Shown: positions 16,353-24,781 of the stretch, piece by piece
Position numbering within the stretch: the first letter of the stretch is position 1
How the letters are laid out: each line of letters opens with the position of its first letter
Assembly: GCA_016794465.1 (NCBI GenBank)
Contig: JAEUKA010000047.1
Coordinates: 1-48,962, forward strand
Source of the DNA: Myxococcales bacterium
Lineage (GTDB): Bacteria; Myxococcota_A; Polyangia; Palsa-1104; JAEUJZ01
Direction of reading: 5' to 3'
DNA length: 48,962 bases
The notes under the pieces: model-generated
Database searches by the model: none
The model's input: only the letters and a program-made list of their open reading frames with translations
Told to the model about the DNA's origin: nothing
Position numbers and translations under genes: made by a program

Positions 16353-17996
16353 TTAGGTTTTCTCCTTTGGAGAGCACAGCGCCGGCACCAAAGTGCCGGG
16401 ATTCATAATCCCCAAAGGATCAACAGCCCGCTTGGCCCCAAGCACCATCTGAAGGGCCAGCGGCCCAACCTGCCGCTCATAAAACCGCCGGTGATCCTTC
16501 CCCACCGCATGGTGATGCGTAATGGTCGCGCCACAGTCAATCAGCGCCTGCGACACCGCCGCTTTGACCGCATCCCACACCGCCAGCTGCTGACCGGGCT
16601 GCGGCAGCCCAATCACCGTGTAATACGGCGCCGGTCCATCGGGATACAGGTGGGTAAAGCGGCAGGTCAGCACGCCGCCGCCACACTCCGCATCGAGCAC
16701 CGCTTGCGCCGCCGCCCGCACCGCCGCATCGAGCCGGGGAAAGTTCGCCCAGGTCGTACACGTCTCAAATGTCTCGCAGCAGAGGCCCAGCCGGCACAGC
16801 TCATCGCGCAGATAGGGAGCCCGCACAAACGACTGCTTCCACTGCTCGGCGGCCTCATCGCTGGCGGCAGGGTCGGCGTGGTCCTCGTCACGAACCTTGG
16901 GTCGCCCAGGCTGCCCACCGAGCGCAGTACACAGCGAAAGCGCGCTGTGGAGCTTGTCCTTCTGCGACTCCAGCGCGGACTCGAAGCCGAGCACCAGGAT
17001 GTGCGTCTCGCCATCGCCCGCGCCCATGAACAGCGCCTCGTCGCGCTCGATCAGGCGGGCATTGGCGGGATATAGACCGCTCTGGGACAGCCGCTGACAG
17101 GCCGCCGCCCCCGCCGCAAACGAGGGAAACCGCACCGTACAGCTGGCCCGAAAGCGCGGCAGGTCTTGCACTCGCAGCCACGCCTCGCTGATGACGCCGA
17201 GCGCGCCTTCCGATCCAAGCAGCAGCCGATTTGGCTCGGGCCCGGCGCCATTTCCCGGCAGCCGTCGCGTCTCGACAATCCCTTGCGGAGTGACCATCCG
17301 CAGGCTCTGCAAGAGATCATCAATGTGGGTGTACAGCGTCGCAAAGTGACCGCCGGCCCGGGTCGCAATCCAGCCGCCCACGGTCGAAAACTCGAAGCTC
17401 TGCGGATAGTGGCGCAGGGTGTAGCCGTGGGGCCGCAGCTGCTGCTCCAGGGCCGGTCCGTAGGTGCCCGCTTGGACCCGGACACAGCGCGACGCGCGGT
17501 CGACCTCCAGCAGCTGATTGAGGTGACCAAGATCGAGCGACAGCACCGCCGAGTAGCTCGCCCGCGTCTCCGCATCGGCTGTGATGCCCCCGACCACACT
17601 GGAGCCGCCGCCAAACGGAATCACCGCCACGTGCTCGCGGTCGGCCAGCGCCAGGATGCGCACCAGATCCGCCTCGCTCTTCGGAAACGCCACCCAGTCG
17701 GGCGCGCAGGAAAAGTCGCCATCGAGGGCTCGCACCACATCGCGAAACGACTTGCCGTAGGTATGCAGCGCCCGCGCAAATCGGTCGGTGGTGGCAAGGT
17801 CGGCTAGCTCGCTTGGAATCGCGCGCACCGGCGGCGGCATGGTCAGCGCATCGAGCGTGGGCACCGGGCGAGGCGGCGGCAGCTCGCGGCCCAGTCGGGC
17901 CGACAGAAAGGCCCGCGCCACATCCAGAAGTGGCGGCGGCACACAGTACGTTGACAGACCCCAGCCCCAGATCTTGCGGTCTTGATGAAGCGTCAT
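16353..17996 (-). CDS. Alkyl-DHAP synthase-like FAD-binding oxidase (AGPS-type)
   Basis: The 547-residue protein shows the PCMH/VAO-type FAD-binding pattern and AGPS hallmarks. These are KIWGWG at the N-terminus, VIPFGGGSSVVGG (about 125-137) for the FAD pyrophosphate, and YPQSFEFSTVGGWIATRAGGHFATLYTHIDDL described here by its position 198-227, with the conserved SxxGG and Arg213. THHHAVGKDH (His494-496) carries the catalytic His cluster, and DPLGIMNPG closes the protein. AGPS exchanges the acyl chain of acyl-DHAP for a fatty alcohol, making the ether bond of alkyl lipids. Ether lipids are known developmental signals in myxobacteria. Alternative: a related lactate or glycolate oxidase-type enzyme, less likely given HHH and the WGWG start. 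It appears monocistronic. Confidence 0.88.
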   Translation of the reverse strand: MTLHQDRKIWGWGLSTYCVPPPLLDVARAFLSARLGRELPPPRPVPTLDALTMPPPVRAIPSELADLATTDRFARALHTYGKSFRDVVRALDGDFSCAPDWVAFPKSEADLVRILALADREHVAVIPFGGGSSVVGGITADAETRASYSAVLSLDLGHLNQLLEVDRASRCVRVQAGTYGPALEQQLRPHGYTLRHYPQSFEFSTVGGWIATRAGGHFATLYTHIDDLLQSLRMVTPQGIVETRRLPGNGAGPEPNRLLLGSEGALGVISEAWLRVQDLPRFRASCTVRFPSFAAGAAACQRLSQSGLYPANARLIERDEALFMGAGDGETHILVLGFESALESQKDKLHSALSLCTALGGQPGRPKVRDEDHADPAASDEAAEQWKQSFVRAPYLRDELCRLGLCCETFETCTTWANFPRLDAAVRAAAQAVLDAECGGGVLTCRFTHLYPDGPAPYYTVIGLPQPGQQLAVWDAVKAAVSQALIDCGATITHHHAVGKDHRRFYERQVGPLALQMVLGAKRAVDPLGIMNPGTLVPALCSPKEKT

Positions 17997-18067
17997 CGCG
18001 GGTGGTCTTTCGTATGCGGGGGATGGCGGAAGCGGCCCGAGACACCGCTTCTGGGAAGCAGGCTGGC

Positions 18068-18631
18068 TTAGAGGGTAGGAACGCCGACGCGGTTGCTACA
18101 GTTGCCGCTGGAGCCGCAGGTGGTGCCGGCAGCGGTGTACCAGGCGGACTTGCGGGTGCCGTACTGGCGGTTGTCCGAGTGGGAGTGGGCGCCGGTCGAG
18201 TTGCCGGTCGAGCCGATGAGGCCGAGCGCGCAGCGATCACAGGTCTGGGTGCCCTTGGGGGCGTTGGAGTGAAGCTGGCGGAAGTCCCAGCCGCTGCCGC
18301 CCGAGACGACGAAGTAGTTGCCCGCGCCGCCGTTGCAGCAGCTCGAGCCGGAGCAGCTGCCGCAGCTGTCGCCGCAGCCCGCGTACTGGGTGTAGCGGAA
18401 CGAGCCGACCAGCATCGCGCGGTAGTTCCAGACGCTGCAGGTGCCGTTGGCGATGTCGAGCGCGGTGTGGCTGCTGCCGCCGCACCCGTAGTAAGTCGTC
18501 GAGTTGACCTTCGCGTTGGGGTCGCAGATGGGGCCGTTGGCGGTCGCGGCCAGGCCGGTGCTGGCGCCAGAGAGCAGCGTCGCGCACAGAGCGGCAAGTC
18601 CAAGGGTTCCGGTCAGAAATGAAGAGCGCAT
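18068..18631 (-). CDS. Secreted divergent M23 (LytM) peptidase-like protein
   Basis: The 187-residue precursor has a signal peptide (about 1-30, LSGASTGLA-AT). The mature part follows the M23 zinc-peptidase layout. HTALDIANG (His55, Asp59) corresponds to the HxxxD metal motif, FRQLHSN (His121) to the YAHL catalytic His, and GSTGNSTGAHSHSDN (His149, His151) to GxSTGxHLHFE. The usual LHF/E is replaced by HSDN and many cysteines are inserted (CGDSCGSC, CC, CDRC), so cleavage activity is uncertain. The start is decided by a perfect AGGAGG on the minus strand (18642-18637), 5 bp before the ATG at 18631. A GTG at 18637 lies on top of that site and is rejected. The gene follows two HEAT-repeat genes on the same strand. 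Confidence 0.82.
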   Translation of the reverse strand: MRSSFLTGTLGLAALCATLLSGASTGLAATANGPICDPNAKVNSTTYYGCGGSSHTALDIANGTCSVWNYRAMLVGSFRYTQYAGCGDSCGSCSGSSCCNGGAGNYFVVSGGSGWDFRQLHSNAPKGTQTCDRCALGLIGSTGNSTGAHSHSDNRQYGTRKSAWYTAAGTTCGSSGNCSNRVGVPTL

Positions 18632-18636
18632 GTACA

Positions 18637-18642
18637 CCTCCT
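18637..18642 (-). promoter_or_regulatory. Consensus Shine-Dalgarno of the M23-like gene
   Basis: AGGAGG on the minus strand is placed 5 bp before the ATG at 18631-18629. This is the strongest ribosome-binding site seen in the window and fixes the start of the M23-like gene. It suggests that this secreted protein is made in larger amounts than the coupled HEAT proteins upstream. Confidence 0.85.
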
Positions 18643-18671
18643 AGAGGGTTTGGGGGTTGATGGGAATCGGG

Positions 18672-19742
18672 TTACGGACTGGTGGAGCCAGGGGAACGGG
18701 AACCATCACCTGCGGCGGACTGCAGGCGCTGTTTTTCGCGCTGAAGCAGCGACCACTCTTGCAGGCCCGAGCGGAGCGCTTCTTGCCACACATCGATCTC
18801 GGCGTGAAGGCCGCTGTCAACCGAGCGCAGGGACTCGAGGATCGGCGGCGCTCCCGTCATCGCGAGCCGGACCAGCGACTCGAGGATCGCGCGGCGCACT
18901 TCTTTGGCGGCATCGCGGCGGTAGTGCTCGAGGAGTCGCTTTTGGACCAGGGCGGACTCTGTGGATGGCACGCCACCCAGGGCCGTCACGACCGCCGCGC
19001 GCAGCACCGGGGGACTGGCATCGATCGGCCCATCGAGGAGGCTGAGCAGCTCCTCGACCGCTTGATGGCCCACGGACTCGGTCGAGACTTCGGACAAAAG
19101 CCGCGCCGCTTGCGCAGGATCAGCCGCCGGACCCGATCGAGCCGCCAGCGCCACCGCAATCGCCGTCTCTGATACCGCGCGATCGTGGCCAAAGTAGACC
19201 TGCGAGCTCTCGGCCAGCAGGTTCGAGACAACCGCCTCGCGCACCGCCGGGGCCGGATCACGCATGAGTCGCTGATAGTCCACCCCGCCGAGCTTGGTCA
19301 TCGCTTCCACCGACGCCGTCCCGCGCAGACCGCGAATCGCCGCCGCCCGCGCCGCAGGATTGGCATCGCTTGTCGCCCGCTCCAGGGGTGCCCGCAGCGC
19401 GCTTGGCTCATTCAGCCGCGCCATTCGCGCCGCCAGCGCCCCGGTCAGCTCCTCGATCATCGCCGGATCTTGCTCGCGAGAGAGCGCGGTGCGCAGCTCG
19501 GACTCGGGAATCGCCGGGGCCAGCTCGCGCAGCTGCTTGCGCAAAAAACGCTTGAGCGCCGGCGAGCCCCGCAGCAGCGCCTGTCGCAGGGATGCCAGCT
19601 GGGCGGACAGGGTACAGGTCTGCTTGTCGAGCTTCGCCGGGGCCATCGACATCGCCGGATCGGTCGCTTCCCCCCGCAGCGGAGCCGCCTGGGCCGCCAC
19701 CAGCAAACAGGTCAGACCGAGTGTGCGCATCGCCGTCACCAT
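18672..19742 (-). CDS. Secreted HEAT-repeat protein
   Basis: The 356-residue protein has a signal peptide (MRTLGLTCLLVAAQA). A series of alpha-helical HEAT-type repeats follows, with recurring DANPAARAAAIRGLRG, DPAPAVREAVVSNLL, SPPVLRAAVVTALGG and AAKEVRRAILESLVRL. HEAT arrays form curved scaffolds for protein binding; no catalytic residues are seen. The ATG at 19742 overlaps the TGA of the next HEAT gene by one base (TGATG), indicating coupling; an ATG at 19730 is a close alternative. With the upstream membrane-anchored HEAT protein and downstream M23-like protein, it may form an envelope complex that supports or controls the peptidase. That role is inference. Confidence 0.82.
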   Translation of the reverse strand: MVTAMRTLGLTCLLVAAQAAPLRGEATDPAMSMAPAKLDKQTCTLSAQLASLRQALLRGSPALKRFLRKQLRELAPAIPESELRTALSREQDPAMIEELTGALAARMARLNEPSALRAPLERATSDANPAARAAAIRGLRGTASVEAMTKLGGVDYQRLMRDPAPAVREAVVSNLLAESSQVYFGHDRAVSETAIAVALAARSGPAADPAQAARLLSEVSTESVGHQAVEELLSLLDGPIDASPPVLRAAVVTALGGVPSTESALVQKRLLEHYRRDAAKEVRRAILESLVRLAMTGAPPILESLRSVDSGLHAEIDVWQEALRSGLQEWSLLQREKQRLQSAAGDGSRSPGSTSP

Positions 19743-20905
19743 CAGGGCTCCTCGTCGAGACACTGAATGCGCTCCGGTTTTTCCAGCCACACCCGCGCAA
19801 AGTCAACGGTGCCGCGCGCATAGATGGCGACAAAGTCCTCGTAATCGGGACGCAGACGCGGCTCCATCGTCGACAGCTTGTCGAGCAGCGGCAGCGCCTT
19901 CGCCCCCGCCGCCCGCACCGCAAAGCGGAAGATCGCCCACCGCACACACAGATCGCGCTCGCCCGCAAACGCCGAGGACAACAGCGGCAGCGCCTGCCCG
20001 GGATCGCGCGACAAGCCCATCCGAAACGCCGCCATCTCGCGCACCTGCCGATCGGGATCGCGCGACAGCACGCTCGCCAGCGGTCCCAGCGCCGCTTTGT
20101 CGATCGGAATGTTGCCGTAGGAAGGCATCTCCAGCGCCAGCGACCGCACCGCCGCCTCGCTGGAGTGCTGACCAATGTCGAGCAGCTCTTTCATATACGA
20201 GCCGGTCTTTCCAGAGCGCTGAAACTCGTCGTTCATCACCCGCCCAATCGTGCGCGTCGCCACCCAGGCCGCTTCGTCGCTGTGTTCATCCATCGCGACA
20301 TTCTTCAGGCGCCCGAGTACGTCCTGCGGCAGCGCCCGCTGGGTTTCCAAGGCTTCCAAGGCCGCCCGCCGCAGGTCGAGGCTCTGTTTGCCATCTTCCC
20401 CGAGGCCCAGCAGCTTGCTCGCCACCTGTGGCTGCTGGACCGCGTCACTGTGCTTGACCGCCGCCAGCAGGCTGGTCGACAGCGGTGGACCCGCTTCCGT
20501 CGCCCAGCCAACCACCCGCAGCGCCGCCCCGGCATCGCCGCCAATCAGCTCGGTGAGCCGCTCTTGCAGATACTCCAGCAGCAGCGGATCGTCGCTGCTC
20601 AGCGCCGTGAGGAGAGCCTGCCGCAAGCTATCGAGGCTGGCGTGCTCATCGAGAGCGAGCAGACCATCCCAGCACGGCGGCAGCGGCAGCTTCTCGACCG
20701 GCAGGGCAGGGGAGGCTGAACCGGCTGGGGACGACGCACCACTCGCCTGGCCGCCCGGTCCCAGCGACTCCACCACCTGCGGGTCGGACAGGGATGACTC
20801 CGCCGAACGCCGTGATCGTGAGCCGCGCTGGAGCAGCCACAGACTCACGACCACCGTCAGAAAGACGCCGATTACAAGCAGAGTTCGTGTACGCGGTCCC
20901 GACAT
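19742..20905 (-). CDS. Membrane-anchored HEAT-repeat protein
   Basis: The 387-residue protein has an N-terminal transmembrane anchor (about 8-26, TLLVIGVFLTVVVSLWLL), a Ser/Pro/Gly-rich linker (about 30-70) and a long helical repeat region. HEAT-type units include DLRRAALEALETQ, HSSEAAVRSLALEMPSYG, DPDRQVREMAAFRMGL and ERDLCVRWAIFRFAVR. It is predicted to be anchored in the inner membrane with the repeats outside. It is the first gene of a minus-strand set with the secreted HEAT protein (one-base overlap) and the M23-like peptidase. No enzymatic motif is present. The start is ATG at 20905. Confidence 0.82.
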   Translation of the reverse strand: MSGPRTRTLLVIGVFLTVVVSLWLLQRGSRSRRSAESSLSDPQVVESLGPGGQASGASSPAGSASPALPVEKLPLPPCWDGLLALDEHASLDSLRQALLTALSSDDPLLLEYLQERLTELIGGDAGAALRVVGWATEAGPPLSTSLLAAVKHSDAVQQPQVASKLLGLGEDGKQSLDLRRAALEALETQRALPQDVLGRLKNVAMDEHSDEAAWVATRTIGRVMNDEFQRSGKTGSYMKELLDIGQHSSEAAVRSLALEMPSYGNIPIDKAALGPLASVLSRDPDRQVREMAAFRMGLSRDPGQALPLLSSAFAGERDLCVRWAIFRFAVRAAGAKALPLLDKLSTMEPRLRPDYEDFVAIYARGTVDFARVWLEKPERIQCLDEEP

Positions 20906-20928
20906 AACTTTCGCGCATCAAAGCACGA

Positions 20929-21774
20929 TTAGGATTCTTCGGGGAGCGGGAACATGTCGCCCCACAGGGCTGCGCCGCCATCGATGTAATAGGTGGCTCC
21001 ATTGACAAAGTCGGCGGCGGGACTGGCCAAGAACGTGACAAGGTGGGCGACTTCTTCGGGGGCGCCGAGTCGCTTCCACGGGGTCGCGCGGCGGGCCAGC
21101 TCGAGGAGCTCCTCGGGATAGCGATCGGTGCCGGTGGTGCGAATGATGCCGGGAGCGACGGCGTTGACGCGGATGCGGTGCGGGGACCACTCGACGGCGA
21201 GGCTCTTGGTCAGGTTGTCGACGCCAGCGCGGGCGGCTCCGGTGTGGGCCATGCCGGGAAAGCCGCGATAGATCTGGGCGATGATGTTTACGATGCTGCC
21301 GCTGCGCTGCGGAATCATTGCTTGCTGCGCGACGGCCTGCGTGACCGCAAAGGTGCCGACGAGGTTGTTTTTGACGACTTTCTCGAAGCTCGTAAGCGGC
21401 ATGTCGGCGGCCATGAGCGCGCGCTGTCCGCCGGCGTTGTTGACGAGGATGTCGATTCGGCCCAGCTCGGCTTTGATGGCGGTGACGAGGGCGGCGATCT
21501 GCTCGGGCTCGCGGATGTCGCAGGTCTTGTGAAAGCAGCGGCCACCGAGTGCGGTGATCTCGGCGGCGACAGCGGCAAGCGGATCGGGGCGGCGACCACA
21601 GATGGCGATCTGAGCGCCACAGCCGGCCAGCTCCAGCGCGATGGCGCGACCAATGCCGGTGCCACCGCCGGTCACAAGCGCCACCTGACCTTGCAGCAGA
21701 TTGTTTCGGAACGGACTCGGGCGGGCAGAGTCGGGAACTTGCGGGTGTGCCATGGCGCGCACTGTATCGCGCAC
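20929..21774 (-). CDS. SDR of the peroxisomal trans-2-enoyl-CoA reductase (PECR) type
   Basis: The 281-residue Rossmann protein has TGGGTGIG (35-42), CGRR (59-62, NADPH-type) and NNAG (112-115). Where classical SDRs have Tyr-x-x-x-Lys it has GMAHTGAARAGVDNLTKS: Thr178 and Arg182 replace Tyr and Lys. From memory, mammalian PECR carries the same H-S-G-A-A-R-A-G-V pattern, so the protein is best placed with 2-enoyl/2,4-dienoyl-CoA reductase-like SDRs acting in fatty-acyl-CoA metabolism. The GTG at 21774 is chosen because AGGAG lies 9 bp upstream; the ATG at 21753 has no such site. It sits 23 bp before the HEAT gene but probably has a separate function. Confidence 0.85.
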   Translation of the reverse strand: MRDTVRAMAHPQVPDSARPSPFRNNLLQGQVALVTGGGTGIGRAIALELAGCGAQIAICGRRPDPLAAVAAEITALGGRCFHKTCDIREPEQIAALVTAIKAELGRIDILVNNAGGQRALMAADMPLTSFEKVVKNNLVGTFAVTQAVAQQAMIPQRSGSIVNIIAQIYRGFPGMAHTGAARAGVDNLTKSLAVEWSPHRIRVNAVAPGIIRTTGTDRYPEELLELARRATPWKRLGAPEEVAHLVTFLASPAADFVNGATYYIDGGAALWGDMFPLPEES

Positions 21775-21850
21775 TTTGGCCGGCTCCTAGCCTGTACCTG
21801 TAGTGGACAGCTGTGGCCTGTAGAGGTGCGGACATATTAGGGTGAAGCAC

Positions 21851-23569
21851 ATGCGCGGCCAGATTCAGATGGGGAAACCGAAACGCCAGCCCAGGTCGAG
21901 CCCGATTCGGGTGCCGCTTCGCCGAGCGCTGCTGGCGCTGTGTCAGTGCGTGTGGCTGTTTGTGGGGTGCGGTACGCAGGTCGATGAGCCGATGGTCACC
22001 CCGCAGGCGCAGCTCTCGCTTGTCTCGTCGCCGTCGCCGCTGGGGCTCTCGTATGGTGAACAGACGACGCTACAGTTTCGCTACCTGTCGCAAGGTGAGC
22101 CGCAGGCGGGGGTGACGCTGAAGCTCCAGCTTGATGCCGCGATGGGCGGCGGTACGCTGTCCACTCCGACGGCGGTGACCAATGATCTTGGGGAGGCCTC
22201 GGTGCGGCTGGTGGCGGGCGCGGTCGAGTCGGCGTTCCACATCACGGTCAGTGCGCCGCTGGCTGCGGACTTGGTGGTCGATGTGGCGGTGTCGCGGTTT
22301 GCGTTCGGAGCGCTGCGGGTGCTGCTCGATGCCTCGACGGTTTCCCTGGGGGCGCTACAGCTGCGCGCGGGGCTTTATCCCGATGCGTTCTGTAGCGAGC
22401 TGCCGGCGACGCCGAAGCTGAGCGGTGCCCTGCGCAGCCAGCGGCAAAACGGTCCCCGTGGCGAGCTGTCGTTTGGCACGCTGCTCATCCAGCCGTATGC
22501 GGTGGTGGGGCGCGGCGAGGACCAGAGCGGACGACTGCTCGGCTATGGCTGCGTCGAAGTGCCGGAGCGACTGCTGCGCGCCGATCTCAACATCCCCGTC
22601 GAGGTGCCGCTTTCGCCCGTGACGGTGAGCCCGGTCGGTAGCTATGCGCTCGATCTAAAGGTGTTGCCGCAGTGGCCGCCGGGTCAGCCGTGGCTGGCTT
22701 TGACCTGTGGACGAGGGCTGGGACTGACGCTGGTCGATGCCCTGCTGCTGGCGCTGGGACCGGGAGATCTGGCGATGCGGCTGCTCTCGGCACGGGGGGC
22801 GCTGGATGCCAGTGGCTGTCGGGCCGACGGGGTGATGCCGAGCAGCGATCCGGATCGCATCGTTGACACGCTGCTGCAAGCGACGACGGCGGGCCCGACC
22901 TTGGCTGCGGTGGCCAGCGAGTTTTCGCCGGCGCTGCGGGAGCAGAACCTCAAGTCGGAGCTGACGGTTCGGGGCGCTCGCAGCCCGGGCTTTGTCGGGG
23001 AGCACAGCCTGCAGAGCCTGGACTTGAAGACGCTGAGCATGAATCAGACCTACTCACTGGTTGGGGCGCCGCTGCCGCTGGCACAGGAGCTGCTTTTGAC
23101 CCAGCGCGGCGACATCTTGCAGGTGCCCAGCCATGAGCTGACGATTCGCCTGCCTCGGCTGTGGCAAAAAGCGCTCAGCGAGCTGGTGCTGGCGCCACGC
23201 GGAGTGACGATGACCCCGGGGCAGCTGCTGGCGGCAGCGGTGGCGGCGGCTCGGTACGGGACGCAGAGCGGGTGTCTGGCGATCGAGAGTGCGATCTGTG
23301 ATCAGCAGATGACGCCGTGTCGGGGCCTGATCCAGCCGGCGTGTCTGACTGCGGCGATGGCGGCGAGCGCGGGGCTGCAAGCGGTGGTGACCGATCCGCC
23401 GCCGGCTGCGGACCTGCGGCTGCTGCTGTCGCTGCGACTGAGTGATCCCGACGGTAGCCTGCAGGCCGAGCTGATCAGTGACGGAGTTCTCACTGGCGAT
23501 GCCAGCCTGTCGAGTGGCTCGGTCAAGCTGCGCGGCTCGGTCCAGGGCGTGCGCGATAGCAAGCCGTGA
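21851..23569 (+). CDS. Large lipoprotein with Ig-like N-terminal domain
   Basis: The protein has about 572 residues. A basic N-terminus and hydrophobic stretch end in WLFVGC, followed by GTQVDEP, consistent with lipidation. Residues about 50-140 look like a bacterial Ig-like (invasin/Big_1) domain: SYGEQTTLQFRYLSQGEPQAG then TNDLGEASVRLVAG. The remaining 430 residues are beta-rich and then helical and are not recognised; a cysteine-rich stretch (CLAIESAICDQQMTPCRG) is near the end. It is probably an outer-membrane surface protein. The ATG at 21851 is preceded by TAGGGTG; a GTG at 21842 is the alternative. The TPR gene begins at its stop codon, so the two are co-expressed. Confidence 0.78.
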   Translation: MRGQIQMGKPKRQPRSSPIRVPLRRALLALCQCVWLFVGCGTQVDEPMVTPQAQLSLVSSPSPLGLSYGEQTTLQFRYLSQGEPQAGVTLKLQLDAAMGGGTLSTPTAVTNDLGEASVRLVAGAVESAFHITVSAPLAADLVVDVAVSRFAFGALRVLLDASTVSLGALQLRAGLYPDAFCSELPATPKLSGALRSQRQNGPRGELSFGTLLIQPYAVVGRGEDQSGRLLGYGCVEVPERLLRADLNIPVEVPLSPVTVSPVGSYALDLKVLPQWPPGQPWLALTCGRGLGLTLVDALLLALGPGDLAMRLLSARGALDASGCRADGVMPSSDPDRIVDTLLQATTAGPTLAAVASEFSPALREQNLKSELTVRGARSPGFVGEHSLQSLDLKTLSMNQTYSLVGAPLPLAQELLLTQRGDILQVPSHELTIRLPRLWQKALSELVLAPRGVTMTPGQLLAAAVAAARYGTQSGCLAIESAICDQQMTPCRGLIQPACLTAAMAASAGLQAVVTDPPPAADLRLLLSLRLSDPDGSLQAELISDGVLTGDASLSSGSVKLRGSVQGVRDSKP

Positions 23570-23571
23570 TC

Positions 23572-24753
23572 ATGGCTGCATCAGCGCTCGTGTACTTGTC
23601 TCGGCGATCGTGGCGCAAGGCGGCTGCGGCTGTGGCGGTCGCGGTGTTGTTGTCCCTGGCGCAACAATCTGCTGCTGACGAGGCGACGATTGCCAGTTCT
23701 GCAACAGACGAAGCGGCGGCGCGGGCGAGCTTTGATCAAGCGATGCAGCGGCTCGGCAGTGGCGACGCGGCGCAGGCAACGACCGAGCTGATCGCGCTGG
23801 CGGAGCGCTTTCCCCACACCTCCCTGGCCCCGGAGGCGCTGTTTGCAGCCGCTCAGCAGCTTGAGGAGTCGCTTTCGCAGCCCGACCGGGCCCTGGGGCT
23901 TTACCGACGGGTGGTGACGGAGCATCCCGAGAGCCGGCTGCTCCGTCGTGCCGAGTCACGTCTCTTGCAGCTTGCGCACAGCCTGAAAAGTGGAGCGGCG
24001 CCGCTGACCCGGTTTCAGACGATTGTGCGTACCACCCGAGAGGCCAGCCCCGAGCGAGCCCAGCAGCTTGCCGCGCTGCTGACCGATCATCCCCAGTTTG
24101 CGCTGGCGGACGAGGTGGCGTACCTGCTGCTCGACGGGGCACTGCGGCGCAGCGATGGCACGGAAGGGGAGCTGTATCGGCAGCTCGTCACCCGGCATCC
24201 TCACAGCGAGTGGAGTGCGCGCGGCCAGCAGACCTATGCCGAGTGGCTGGTCCGGCGCGGCCAGCTGGGCGCGGCCCGAGCGGTGTATGAGTCGCTGCGC
24301 AGCTCGCCGCAGCCGCTGTGGCAAGCGACCGCTCGAAGTGGACTGCACGAAGTGGCGACTGCGGAGCGTCGTCGCTGGCTGGCAGCTGGAAGTGGGCTCT
24401 TGCTGCTGCTGTCGCTGCTCGGGATTGGGGTGCGGTATCGTCGGCAGCTGTGGCCTCCCCCGGCGGAGGTTGCGTACTACGTTCCGGTCGGGCTGTTCTT
24501 TGTGCTGGTCGCGGCGCTGGTCCAGGGGCCGGTGCTGGCGCGACCGCTGCTGTGGCTCTTGCTTGGCGGAGGGCTGCTGTGCTGGATGTCGGCGGCGGCG
24601 GCGCGGGCGCAGCGGTCACTGGGGACGGCGCGCAAGGTGTGGGGCATGCTGTGGCGGGCGGGGCTGGCGCTGCTGCTGTGTTACCTCGCGATCGAGCGCC
24701 AAGGGCTGTGGGATCTGGTGCTAGAGACGCTGCGCAACGGTCCCGACCGCTGA
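23572..24753 (+). CDS. TPR protein with C-terminal membrane segments
   Basis: The protein has about 393 residues. It has a signal sequence (about 1-36), helical TPR-like repeats (about 45-240: AQATTELIALAERFPHTSLA, DRALGLYRRVVTEHPESRLL, ELYRQLVTRHPHSEWS) and four C-terminal hydrophobic helices (about 270-380). The layout resembles YbgF/outer-membrane-assembly-type TPR proteins joined to a membrane anchor. It probably scaffolds envelope proteins. The ATG at 23572 lies 2 bp after the TGA of the lipoprotein gene; a GTG at 23566 overlaps that stop (GTGA) and is equally possible. Function beyond protein binding cannot be told. Confidence 0.8.
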   Translation: MAASALVYLSRRSWRKAAAAVAVAVLLSLAQQSAADEATIASSATDEAAARASFDQAMQRLGSGDAAQATTELIALAERFPHTSLAPEALFAAAQQLEESLSQPDRALGLYRRVVTEHPESRLLRRAESRLLQLAHSLKSGAAPLTRFQTIVRTTREASPERAQQLAALLTDHPQFALADEVAYLLLDGALRRSDGTEGELYRQLVTRHPHSEWSARGQQTYAEWLVRRGQLGAARAVYESLRSSPQPLWQATARSGLHEVATAERRRWLAAGSGLLLLLSLLGIGVRYRRQLWPPPAEVAYYVPVGLFFVLVAALVQGPVLARPLLWLLLGGGLLCWMSAAAARAQRSLGTARKVWGMLWRAGLALLLCYLAIERQGLWDLVLETLRNGPDR

Positions 24754-24781
24754 GCGCTGACGGCAAGCTCTGACGGCGCCA

